A DNA stretch of 51,577 nt from an uncultured Prevotellaceae bacterium. Its GTDB lineage: Bacteria; Bacteroidota; Bacteroidia; Bacteroidales; Bacteroidaceae. Numbering within the stretch: the stretch's first letter is position 1; every line of letters begins with the position of its first letter. A program made the translations under genes and the position numbers. The notes beneath the pieces were generated by a model, which had not been told where the DNA came from, did not search any database, and saw only the letters and a list, made by a program, of their open reading frames with translations. The stretch is from positions 1 to 51,577 of the forward strand of contig CAMVOK010000023.1 in assembly GCA_947169115.1 (NCBI GenBank), written 5' to 3'. Positions 43,997 to 51,162 of the stretch are shown here, piece by piece.

Positions 43997-45421
43997 ATGA
44001 AAGACATACAACCTTTAAAAGTATCTGCTCCCTCCCTGCAAGGGAGGGCAGAGGGAGGGTCTTCCCCTGCATTCCTGACCGTGCCTCGTAAGGAGGCTGG
44101 ATATCGCCCCATCCACGACCGCATACACGACTTCGGCGAAGTAGAACAGACACTGAATAGTCGTGACCGCCAAGAACAGGCCAGTCGTTGCATGGATTGC
44201 GGCGTACCTTTCTGCCACTGGGCTTGCCCACTTGGCAACAAAGACCCCGAATGGAACGATGCGCTCTATCATGGAGAATGGGAAACCGCCTACAAATTGT
44301 TGAAGAAGACCAACGACTTCCCGGAGTTCACGGGGCGTGTTTGTCCTGCCCTTTGCGAGAAGGCCTGTGTGCTTTACCTTACAACAGGCGAAGCCGTTAC
44401 CAACCGCGAGAACGAAGCCGCCATTGCAGAACGGGCTTTTCTCGAAGGTTATGTTACCATCGAGCACCCGAAGCGCAACGGCAAGAAGGTAGCCGTTATT
44501 GGCAGTGGTCCTGCTGGACTTGCTGCAGCCAACCAACTCAACTATATGGGGTACGAGGTAACTGTCTTCGAGAAGAACGAAGCCGCCGGCGGTCTGCTCC
44601 GCTACGGTATTCCCAACTTCAAGTTGAACAAGAAGATTATCGACCGCCGCATCAGCGTCATGGAGCAGGAAGGGGTTTCTTTTAAATATAATTCTGAGTT
44701 CTCTGATTATTCTGAGTATTCCGATTATGATGCGATTGTCCTTGCCACAGGCACCCCTGTTGCTCGCGACCTTAAAGCCCCAGGGCGAGAACTGCAAGGC
44801 ATACATCTTGCCCTTGAACTGCTCTCTCAACAGAATCGCGTTCTCGCAGGTATGGAGTTTTCCAAAGCCGAACGTATTACAGCTAAAGGTAAAGACGTAC
44901 TGGTCATCGGTGGAGGCGATACGGGTAGTGACTGCATCGGCACAGCCCACCGTCAGGGCTGCAAGAGCGTGACGCAGATTGAGATTATGCCCAAACCTCC
45001 TGTTGGTCATAATCCCAATACCCCTTGGCCCAATTGGCCCATCATCCTCAAGACCACCAGCAGCCACGAAGAGGGGTGTACCCGTCGCTGGAACATCAAC
45101 ACACTTGAGTTCCTTGGCAAAGACGGCAAGGTTACAGGAGTAAAAGTTCAGCCCATCGACTGGAAACCGGCATCCCCCCAAGGGGGGACGGGAGGGGGGC
45201 CTGGTCGTCCTATCATGGTAGAGGCTGGCGAACCCGAAATCATCAAGGCAGAACTTGTCCTGCTGGCCATGGGTTTCCTCAAGCCCGAACATCCTCAGTA
45301 CCCCGAGAATGTGTTTGTCTGTGGTGATGCCGCCAACGGAGCCAGCCTCGTTGTACGCGCCATTGCCAGTGGCAGACAAGCCGCAAAAGCAGTACACACA
45401 TACCTCCTCACCAATAGCTAA
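43997..45421 (+). CDS. gltD: Glutamate synthase small subunit with two repeat-derived insertions
   Basis: A 474-residue NADPH-dependent partner of GltB. The N-terminal Fe-S domain has CMDCGVPFCHWACP and CPALCEKAC; the FAD fold GSGPAGLAAANQL and the NADPH fold GGGDTGSDC follow. A G/C-rich element adds SAPSLQGRAEGGSS (about 10-23) before the normal FLTVPRKEAGYRP start region, and another adds ASPQGGTGGGPG (392-403). A 9-bp tandem repeat (44693-44728) writes SEFSDYSEYSDY at 233-244. The stop is 6 bp before dapF. Confidence 0.95.
   Translation: MKDIQPLKVSAPSLQGRAEGGSSPAFLTVPRKEAGYRPIHDRIHDFGEVEQTLNSRDRQEQASRCMDCGVPFCHWACPLGNKDPEWNDALYHGEWETAYKLLKKTNDFPEFTGRVCPALCEKACVLYLTTGEAVTNRENEAAIAERAFLEGYVTIEHPKRNGKKVAVIGSGPAGLAAANQLNYMGYEVTVFEKNEAAGGLLRYGIPNFKLNKKIIDRRISVMEQEGVSFKYNSEFSDYSEYSDYDAIVLATGTPVARDLKAPGRELQGIHLALELLSQQNRVLAGMEFSKAERITAKGKDVLVIGGGDTGSDCIGTAHRQGCKSVTQIEIMPKPPVGHNPNTPWPNWPIILKTTSSHEEGCTRRWNINTLEFLGKDGKVTGVKVQPIDWKPASPQGGTGGGPGRPIMVEAGEPEIIKAELVLLAMGFLKPEHPQYPENVFVCGDAANGASLVVRAIASGRQAAKAVHTYLLTNS
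44024..44065 (+). repeat. G/C-rich element in the 5' end of gltD (TPL orientation)
   Basis: tctgctccctccctgcaagg then gagggcagagggagggtctt, encoding SAPSLQGRAEGGSS. It lies downstream of the only available ATG and so is translated. Confidence 0.78.
44693..44728 (+). repeat. 9-bp tandem repeat in gltD (S-E/D-Y/F triplets)
   Basis: Four degenerate 9-mers (tctgagttc, tctgattat, tctgagtat, tccgattat) encode SEF-SDY-SEY-SDY in a surface stretch of the FAD domain. A similar array is in glnN at 49188-49226. Confidence 0.7.
45170..45205 (+). repeat. G/C-rich element in the 3' part of gltD (TPL-like)
   Basis: gcatccccccaaggggggac then gggaggggggcctggt, encoding ASPQGGTGGGPG. It is the only copy in the gltB-dapL run that breaks the alternating orientation. 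Confidence 0.7.
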
Positions 45422-45427
45422 TCGTAA

Positions 45428-46261
45428 ATGAACAAGGTTCCTTTCACCAAGATGCACGGCTGTGGCAACGACTACATTTATGTCAATGCCATGTTTCACG
45501 AGATTCACAGTCCCTCAGAAGCAGCCATCCGATGGAGCGACCGCCACAAGGGCATCGGCTCCGACGGATTGGTGCTCATTGACCGCAGTCCCATTCCAGA
45601 GGCCGACTTCGAGATGCGCATCTTCAATGCCGACGGAAGCGAAGCCATGATGTGCGGAAACGCCTCGCGTTGCATCGGGAAGTACGTTTACGAGAAAGGA
45701 CTGACCGAAAAGACCGACATCCGTCTGCTGACCCTATCGGGCATAAAGCCACTAAAACTGCATGTCAAGGACGAAATCGTTGAGCGTGTCACCGTTGATA
45801 TGGGAACACCCTCATTAGAGAACGACAAGCAGTTCGTCCCTACAAACGATACACTCCCCGATGGTGTTTTCGTTTCGATGGGCAATCCCCACTACGTCAT
45901 CTTCGTGGACGACATTCAATCCATTGATGTGGCCACAGAAGGCACACGACTTGAACACCACCCGTGTTTCCCCGAACGCTGCAACATCGAATTTGCCGAA
46001 ATGCGTCCTAACGGCATCCGAATGCGCGTTTGGGAACGCGGAAGTGGCATCACCATGGCCTGTGGGACAGGGGCCTGTGCCACCGCCGTAGCCGCTGCTG
46101 CAACCGGCCGTAGTGGCCGGCAATCACGTATCATCATGGATGGCGGCACACTCGACATTGAATGGAGCGAAACAGACAATCACGTTTATATGACAGGTCC
46201 TGCGACCTTTGTTTATGAAGGAGAGATTGAGCAGACCCTCCCCCCTGCCCCTCCCTTGTAG
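45428..46261 (+). CDS. dapF: Diaminopimelate epimerase, C-terminus and stop supplied by a repeat
   Basis: A 277-residue cofactor-free racemase converting LL- to meso-diaminopimelate. Two catalytic Cys: MMCGNASRC and ACGTGACATA. The start [16 protein letters not shown] is typical. The last ten residues ([10 protein letters not shown]) and the TAG stop (46259-46261) are encoded by a G/C-rich element inserted after FVYEGEI, so the original stop was lost and the element provides a new one. Confidence 0.94.
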   Translation: MNKVPFTKMHGCGNDYIYVNAMFHEIHSPSEAAIRWSDRHKGIGSDGLVLIDRSPIPEADFEMRIFNADGSEAMMCGNASRCIGKYVYEKGLTEKTDIRLLTLSGIKPLKLHVKDEIVERVTVDMGTPSLENDKQFVPTNDTLPDGVFVSMGNPHYVIFVDDIQSIDVATEGTRLEHHPCFPERCNIEFAEMRPNGIRMRVWERGSGITMACGTGACATAVAAAATGRSGRQSRIIMDGGTLDIEWSETDNHVYMTGPATFVYEGEIEQTLPPAPPL

Positions 46262-46275
46262 GGCGGGGAGATATT
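46230..46275 (-). repeat. G/C-rich element at the dapF 3' end (LTP orientation)
   Basis: agcagaccctcccccctgcc then cctcccttgtagggcgggga. It carries the dapF stop codon. Inverted pair with 46334-46374 across the dapF-dapL junction (58 bp apart). Confidence 0.78.
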
Positions 46276-46302
46276 ACCTGACAATTGACAAAACATACAA
46301 CA

Positions 46303-47565
46303 ATGACAAAAGAAGCATATTGTCAAAAACAAGCTACTCCCCTCCATACAAGGGAGGGACAGGGAGGAGGATCTCTGATTAACGAACATTTCCTCAACCT
46401 CAGTAGCAACTACTTGTTCGCTGACATAGCCAAGAAGGTAAAGGCTTTCAAGGCCGTGCACCCCGAAGCCGACATCATATCCCTGGGCATCGGCGACGTG
46501 ACGCAACCGCTCTGCCCCGCCGTCATCGAGGCCTTGCACAAAGCCACCGACGAGATGGCTACAAAAAGTAGTTTCCGAGGCTACGGCCCCGAACAGGGCT
46601 ACGACTTCCTGCGCGAAGCCATCGTCCGACACGACTTTCTCAGTCGTGGCATCGACATCGACACGGACGAGATTTTCGTCAGCGATGGTGCAAAGTCCGA
46701 CACGGGCAACTTCCAGGAAATCCTCGCCAAAGACTGCATTATCGCCGTCACCGACCCCGTCTATCCCGTCTATGTGGATTCCAACATAATGTCAGGACGC
46801 AAAATTGTCTATCTCCCCTGCACGGTGGAGAACAGTCTTGCGCCAGAGTTCCCCAAAGAACATGTGGATGTCATCTATCTTTGCTACCCCAACAACCCCA
46901 CGGGTACAACACTTACCAAGGAGCAACTGAAACCATGGGTCGATTATGCTCTCCAGAACAATGCTCTCATCCTGTACGATGCGGCCTACGAAGCCTACAT
47001 CCAACACGCCGACGTGCCGCATAGCATCTATGAGATAGAAGGGGCACGCAAGGTGGCAGTTGAGTTCCACTCGTATTCCAAGACCGCTGGTTTTACGGGC
47101 ATACGCTGTGGCTACACCGTTGTGCCCAAGGAAGTGAAAAGTGAAGAGGCAAGCATGAAGGATTTAAGTCTGAATAAACTGTGGAACCGTCGTCAGTGTA
47201 CTAAGTTCAACGGTGCCAGTTACCTCAGTCAGCGTGCAGCCGAAGCCATCTATACCCCTGACGGACGGGAACAAGTGAAGGCCACCATCGGTTACTACAT
47301 GCAGAATGCGTACATGATGAAAGAGACACTCTCCGGCATCGGCTTCCAGATTTATGGTGGCGACGATGCCCCTTACCAATGGGTACGCACGCCCGACGGC
47401 TTGTCTTCGTGGCAATTCTTCGAACAGATGCTTACGGAGGCTCATGTGGTCTGCACCCCCGGTGTAGGCTTCGGCCCCTCGGGCGAGGGCTACGTCCGTC
47501 TTACAGCCTTTGGTCAGCGTGAACGCACGGAAGAGGCATTAAACAGAATAAAAAGTATTTTCTAA
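46303..47565 (+). CDS. dapL: LL-diaminopimelate aminotransferase with repeat-derived N-terminus
   Basis: A 420-residue PLP enzyme making LL-diaminopimelate from tetrahydrodipicolinate with glutamate as amino donor. The PLP Lys is in [16 protein letters not shown], and PNNPTGT and YDAAYEAYI line the site. The native N-terminus should begin about [16 protein letters not shown]; here it is preceded by [10 protein letters not shown] and the element-encoded [13 protein letters not shown]. No ATG, GTG or TTG lies between the element and LINEH, so the element must be translated from ATG 46303. With DapF upstream it completes the short DapL lysine/peptidoglycan route. Confidence 0.93.
   Translation: MTKEAYCQKQATPLHTREGQGGGSLINEHFLNLSSNYLFADIAKKVKAFKAVHPEADIISLGIGDVTQPLCPAVIEALHKATDEMATKSSFRGYGPEQGYDFLREAIVRHDFLSRGIDIDTDEIFVSDGAKSDTGNFQEILAKDCIIAVTDPVYPVYVDSNIMSGRKIVYLPCTVENSLAPEFPKEHVDVIYLCYPNNPTGTTLTKEQLKPWVDYALQNNALILYDAAYEAYIQHADVPHSIYEIEGARKVAVEFHSYSKTAGFTGIRCGYTVVPKEVKSEEASMKDLSLNKLWNRRQCTKFNGASYLSQRAAEAIYTPDGREQVKATIGYYMQNAYMMKETLSGIGFQIYGGDDAPYQWVRTPDGLSSWQFFEQMLTEAHVVCTPGVGFGPSGEGYVRLTAFGQRERTEEALNRIKSIF
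46334..46374 (+). repeat. G/C-rich element in the 5' end of dapL (TPL orientation)
   Basis: ctactcccctccatacaagg then gagggacagggaggaggatc, encoding [14 protein letters not shown]. Confidence 0.82.
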
Positions 47566-47585
47566 CCATTTAACAAGCAAAAACA

Positions 47586-49889
47586 ATGGCAAACGAACTA
47601 AGATTTCAGGTTGTCGGCGAGGCTTTCAAGAAGAAGCCGCTCGACGTAAAAGCACCCAGTGAGAGACCTTGTGAGTACTTCGGACGGAAGGTGTTCAACC
47701 GCGAGAAGATGTACAAGTATCTACCAAAGGACATCTACGAGAAGATGGTGGACGTGATGGAAAACGGTGCACAACTCGACCGCACAGTGGCCGATGCCGT
47801 AGCCGTCGGCATGATGCAGTGGGCCAAGGAACAGGGCGTGACGCACTATACCCACTGGTTCCAGCCCCTGACCGAAGGCACGGCAGAGAAGCACGACTCC
47901 TTCATCGAGCACGATGACAAGGCTGCGATTGAGCGAGAGCAGAATGGAGCTTGTTCCGATTCTGCCGAGCATGAGCAGGCTCGAACGAAGTTCAAGGGAG
48001 GAATGATAGAAGAGTTCAGCGGCAAGTTGCTCGTGCAGCAGGAACCTGACGCCTCGAGTTTCCCAAGTGGAGGCATCCGCAGTACGTTCGAGGCGCGCGG
48101 CTACTCGGCATGGGACCCGACCTCACCCGTATTTATCATCGACGACACACTCATCATCCCCACCGTGTTCATCTCCTACAGCGGTGAGTCGCTCGACTAC
48201 AAAGCTCCGCTACTGCGTGCCTTGAAGGCCGTGAATGTGGCAGCTACGGAGGTGTGTCACTACTTCGACCCAACGGTGAAGAAGGTTACTTCCAACCTTG
48301 GCTGGGAGCAGGAGTACTTCCTCGTGGACGAAGGTCTCTACGCAGCCCGTCCCGACCTGCTGTTGACGGGCCGTACCCTCATGGGTCACGACTCGGCCAA
48401 GAACCAGCAGATGGACGACCACTACTTCGGCTCTATTCCCGAGCGCGTGGCCGCCTTCATGCGCGAACTGGAGATTGTAGCCCTGGAACTGGGCATACCC
48501 TGTAAGACGCGCCACAACGAGGTGGCCCCGAATCAGTTCGAGCTAGCTCCTATCTTCGAGGAGACGAACTTGGCCGTCGATCACAACATGCTGCTGATGT
48601 CGGTCATGAAGCGAGTGGCCCGCAAGCACGGATTCCGTGTGCTCTTGCACGAAAAGCCCTTTGCCGGCATCAACGGCAGCGGTAAGCACAACAACTGGAG
48701 TCTCTCAACGGACAACGGCATCCTGCTCCATGCCCCAGGTAAGACGGCTGAACAGAACCTGCGGTTCGCCACTTTCATCGTGGAGACGCTGATGGGTGTT
48801 TATCGTCATAACGGACTGCTGAAAGCCAGCATCATGTCGGCCACTAACGCCCACCGTCTGGGAGCCAATGAGGCACCGCCAGCCATTATCTCAAGCTTCC
48901 TCGGTCGTCAGGTGAGTGAACTGCTTGACCACATCGAACGTGCCGACAAAGACGACATTCTCTCTATGGCGGGCAAGCAGGGCATGAAGATGGACATCCC
49001 TGAGATACCCGAACTACTCATCGACAATACCGACCGCAACCGCACCTCACCTTTTGCCTTCACGGGGAACCGCTTCGAGTTCCGCGCCGTGGGTAGCGAG
49101 GCTAACTGTGCCAGTGCCATGATTACGCTGAACGCGGCCGTGGCCGAAGCCCTGGTGGATTTCAAGAAGAGAGTGGATAAAAAGATTTCGGAATATTCAG
49201 AGAAACCAGAATTCTCAGAAGGCTCTGGCCACAACCCTGTATATCACGCCATCATCGACGTCCTGCGCGAGGACATCAAGACCTGTAAGCCCATCCGCTT
49301 CGACGGCAACGGTTACTCTGACGAGTGGAAAGAGGAGGCAGCCCGTCGCGGTCTGGACGTGGAGACCTCATGCCCCATCATCTTCGAGCGTTACCTCGAC
49401 GGCATAAGCATCGCCATGTTCGAGAGCCTGGGCGTGATGACCCGGAAGGAACTGGAGGCCCGCAACGAGGTGAAGTGGGAGACCTACACGAAGAAGATTC
49501 AGATTGAGGCCCGAGTCTTGGGCGACCTCTCGATGAACCACATCATCCCCGTGGCCACCAGCTACCAGAGTGCCTTGCTGAAGAACGTGGAGCGCATGAC
49601 CGCTGCCTTCCCCGCAGAGAAAGCTGCCGCGCTCAACGCCCGCAACCTCAAACTCATTGAGGAAATTGGACAGCGCACGGCTACCATCGAGACCAAGGTC
49701 GAGGAACTTGTTGCCGCCCGCAAGGTTGCCAACAAACTGGAGGACGAACACAAGAAGGCCATTGCCTATCACGACACCATCGCCCCGATGTTCGACACCA
49801 TACGTTACCAGATTGACAAGCTGGAACTCATCGTTGACGATGCCCTCTGGCCTTTGCCCAAGTACCGCGAACTGCTCTTCATCCGCTAA
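47586..49889 (+). CDS. glnN: Glutamine synthetase type III with a 25-residue insertion
   Basis: A 767-residue GSIII, longer than the roughly 730 usual in Bacteroidales. Conserved segments: GGMIEEFSGKLLVQQEPDAS, NQFELAPIFEETNLAVDHN (metal Glu residues) and GSGKHNNWSLST. It makes glutamine from ammonium and glutamate; the long C-terminal helical part (about 600-767) is typical for GSIII. The 25-residue element (113-137, AAIEREQNGACSDSAEHEQA...) splits SFIEHDD from GGMIEEF, and SEYSEKPEFSEGSG (near 535-548) comes from 9-bp repeats. Last gene of the operon, with a terminator behind. Confidence 0.95.
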   Translation: MANELRFQVVGEAFKKKPLDVKAPSERPCEYFGRKVFNREKMYKYLPKDIYEKMVDVMENGAQLDRTVADAVAVGMMQWAKEQGVTHYTHWFQPLTEGTAEKHDSFIEHDDKAAIEREQNGACSDSAEHEQARTKFKGGMIEEFSGKLLVQQEPDASSFPSGGIRSTFEARGYSAWDPTSPVFIIDDTLIIPTVFISYSGESLDYKAPLLRALKAVNVAATEVCHYFDPTVKKVTSNLGWEQEYFLVDEGLYAARPDLLLTGRTLMGHDSAKNQQMDDHYFGSIPERVAAFMRELEIVALELGIPCKTRHNEVAPNQFELAPIFEETNLAVDHNMLLMSVMKRVARKHGFRVLLHEKPFAGINGSGKHNNWSLSTDNGILLHAPGKTAEQNLRFATFIVETLMGVYRHNGLLKASIMSATNAHRLGANEAPPAIISSFLGRQVSELLDHIERADKDDILSMAGKQGMKMDIPEIPELLIDNTDRNRTSPFAFTGNRFEFRAVGSEANCASAMITLNAAVAEALVDFKKRVDKKISEYSEKPEFSEGSGHNPVYHAIIDVLREDIKTCKPIRFDGNGYSDEWKEEAARRGLDVETSCPIIFERYLDGISIAMFESLGVMTRKELEARNEVKWETYTKKIQIEARVLGDLSMNHIIPVATSYQSALLKNVERMTAAFPAEKAAALNARNLKLIEEIGQRTATIETKVEELVAARKVANKLEDEHKKAIAYHDTIAPMFDTIRYQIDKLELIVDDALWPLPKYRELLFIR
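47922..47995 (+). repeat. 74-bp in-frame element in glnN, 25 codons
   Basis: Aligns gap-free with 42975-43048 in gltB. Internal inverted repeats GCAGAA/TTCTGC and CGAGC/GCTCG suggest an RNA or DNA hairpin. Confidence 0.88.
49188..49226 (+). repeat. 9-bp tandem repeat in glnN
   Basis: Degenerate 9-mers (tcggaatat, tcagagaaa, ccagaattc, tcagaaggc) encode SEY-SEK-PEF-SEG, comparable to the gltD array. Confidence 0.6.
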
Positions 49890-49909
49890 CCGTAGGTTGG
49901 CAGTAACGA

Positions 49910-49943
49910 ATAAGGACTACCCCACATCAGGAGTAGTCCTTAT
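49910..49943 (+). terminator. Terminator of the gltB-glnN operon
   Basis: ATAAGGACTAC (49910-49920) pairs with GTAGTCCTTAT (49933-49943), followed by cttttg. Confidence 0.75.
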
Positions 49944-49956
49944 CTTTTGCCCGAAA

Positions 49957-50045
49957 GATAGTAATCTTCAGTCGGAGCGATAGTATTCTTGTCGGTGTAG
50001 GATTAGTAATCCTTCAGCAATAGGATTAGTAATCTTCCAGGGGGA
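49957..50045. repeat. 22-bp tandem array with GATTAGTAATC cores
   Basis: Units start at 49957, 49979, 50001 and 50024 (22, 22, 23 and 22 bp). The third carries the palindrome GGATTAGTAATCC together with the preceding G. Same period and design as 11901-12011 but a different sequence. Confidence 0.75.
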
Positions 50046-50055
50046 ACATCATGGT

Positions 50056-50220
50056 GTTGTGACTGCAGAGAAGGGCAAGCCCGAAATCCTCAAGGCCGAG
50101 CTGGTTCTGCTGGCTATGGGCTTCCTCAAGCCCGAGCATCCTGAGTACCCCGACAACGTCTTCGTCTGCGGCGACTCCGCCAATGGCGCCAGCCTCGTGG
50201 TCCGCGCCCTCTTCGGATAG
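50056..50220 (+). pseudogene. Remnant of a glutamate synthase small-subunit gene (3' end)
   Basis: The frame from 50056 encodes 54 residues including KPEILKAELVLLAMGFLKPE, PDNVFVCGDSANGAS and LVVRALF, then TAG. This matches GltD residues from the second nucleotide-binding domain (IIKAELVLLAMGFLKPEHPQ) nearly position by position, but stops after VVRA. The codons are much more G/C-rich than in the intact gltD 5 kb upstream, so this is not a recent copy. No start codon or upstream GltD sequence is left. Confidence 0.85.
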
Positions 50221-50245
50221 GCATGACATAAGCATTCGCTTAACA

Positions 50246-50293
50246 CTCAACACAAAGAAGGCACGCCAATCAGCGTGCCTTCTTTGTGTTGAG
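50246..50293. terminator. Long perfect hairpin, bidirectional terminator
   Basis: The arms 50246-50266 and 50273-50293 are 21-bp perfect inverted repeats (ctcaacacaaagaaggcacg...) around the loop caatca. On the minus strand it ends the lipoprotein gene. Confidence 0.88.
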
Positions 50294-50309
50294 GTTAGAA
50301 TCGATTTAC

Positions 50310-50744
50310 TTAATAATCCAACCGTCCGTTATTGCATTTAACTGTAATCGTCTTCACGGTCGCCTTCTTGGCGTTTTTAATATAGATTTCCACAGTGAAA
50401 GACTTGCCATAAAAAGTCTCGCTGACTCCAGTCTCCTGCGCTTTAATCGTAGCTTTCAAATCCTCAATAACTTCGTCAAGAGTAGCATCTTCCCACTCGT
50501 CATCACAGATGAGATTCTCCATCATATATTTCAGGGCTTCCTTATCACTACTGTCCAGGTTGCCATAGTCGGTCACCTTATAATCCAAGGTGTAGGTACC
50601 CTTCACGTTTCCATTGTTATCTCCACCGTTGTCTTTTCCACCGTCATCTACAACTACTTCATCGTCGTCACCGCAAGAGGTCATTACTGCAGTACCTGCT
50701 AACATGCACAGGCACAGGCTCATCAAATAGAAAAACTTTTTCAT
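50310..50744 (-). CDS. Small hypothetical lipoprotein
   Basis: A 144-residue lipoprotein: signal peptide with lipobox Cys24 (MTSCG) followed by DDDE, then a low-complexity Asp/Gly/Asn linker (about 30-46) and a compact domain of about 95 residues. The domain is not recognised. The acidic residues after Cys and the linker suggest surface exposure. Promoter at 50851-50821. Confidence 0.65.
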   Translation of the reverse strand: MKKFFYLMSLCLCMLAGTAVMTSCGDDDEVVVDDGGKDNGGDNNGNVKGTYTLDYKVTDYGNLDSSDKEALKYMMENLICDDEWEDATLDEVIEDLKATIKAQETGVSETFYGKSFTVEIYIKNAKKATVKTITVKCNNGRLDY

Positions 50745-50820
50745 TGTTTTGTTTTTAAAATGTTAATATAATAAAGATATAAAATAAGTTATTATCCAGA
50801 AACATCTTTTTTTCGGAGTG

Positions 50821-50851
50821 CAAAGATATTCCGAAATACCAAAACCTGCAA
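50821..50851 (-). promoter_or_regulatory. Promoter of the small lipoprotein gene
   Basis: On the minus strand TTG (50851-50849), 20-bp spacer, TATCTTTG (50828-50821). Confidence 0.65.
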
Positions 50852-50875
50852 GATAAATATCGCCATAAGCAAAGA

Positions 50876-50910
50876 TTTTGCATTAGCTGAGACATTTTTT
50901 GCATTAGCTG
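50876..50910. promoter_or_regulatory. Direct repeat TTTTGCATTAGCTG x2, possible operator
   Basis: Identical 14-mers at 50876-50889 and 50897-50910, 21 bp apart, just upstream of the lipoprotein promoter and about 140 bp before the rightward promoter. Confidence 0.5.
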
Positions 50911-51051
50911 TAAGTCGCCCTGCACTCCAGATTCACCAATTAACTCTATTTCGACCTCAATTCAAGCATTTCCGACATCGGCAAACGTCGATGAAATGGG
51001 CAAAAAAACAAACTTTTTTTGAATACTTGCCTGATTTCACTGAAAAAGTAG

Positions 51052-51059
51052 TAATTTTG
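51052..51059 (+). promoter_or_regulatory. -7 box of the rightward membrane-protein gene
   Basis: TAATTTTG, with TTG 22 bp upstream (51027-51029, slightly wide). The leader behind it is about 100 bp. Confidence 0.5.
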
Positions 51060-51070
51060 CGGCGTAAACA

Positions 51071-51092
51071 CCGCGAGTCTGCTCACGCTCGG
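51071..51092 (-). repeat. Fragment related to the 74-bp element, in a leader
   Basis: The minus strand reads gccgagcgtgagcagactcg, matching the gccgagcgtgagcaagctcg end of the gltB copy with one base change. It lies untranslated in the leader of the next gene. Confidence 0.55.
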
Positions 51093-51162
51093 CCATCGAT
51101 GCAAGCATCATGGCACTCGCTAAACCTTAGACTTGCATTCCGAAAGGAATAATAAGAACGAT

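Larger units (their letters stand above)
49890..50309. other. 420-bp region after glnN: terminators, repeat array, gltD remnant
   Basis: In order: a hairpin terminator (49910-49943), a 22-bp tandem array (49957-50045), a fragment of gltD (50056-50220) and a long bidirectional terminator (50246-50293). Confidence 0.8.
50745..51162. other. 418-bp divergent intergenic region
   Basis: It holds the promoter of the small lipoprotein gene (50851-50821), two TTTTGCATTAGCTG repeats, and the promoter and about 100-bp leader of the rightward membrane-protein gene. No gene seen. Confidence 0.65.

Noticed and set aside
44015..45508. 497-codon minus-strand frame opposite gltD
   Set aside because: It is the shadow of gltD and shows no recognisable domain.
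50026..50253. Minus-strand frames opposite the gltD remnant
   Set aside because: The plus strand clearly encodes GltD-like sequence; the opposite frames are incidental.
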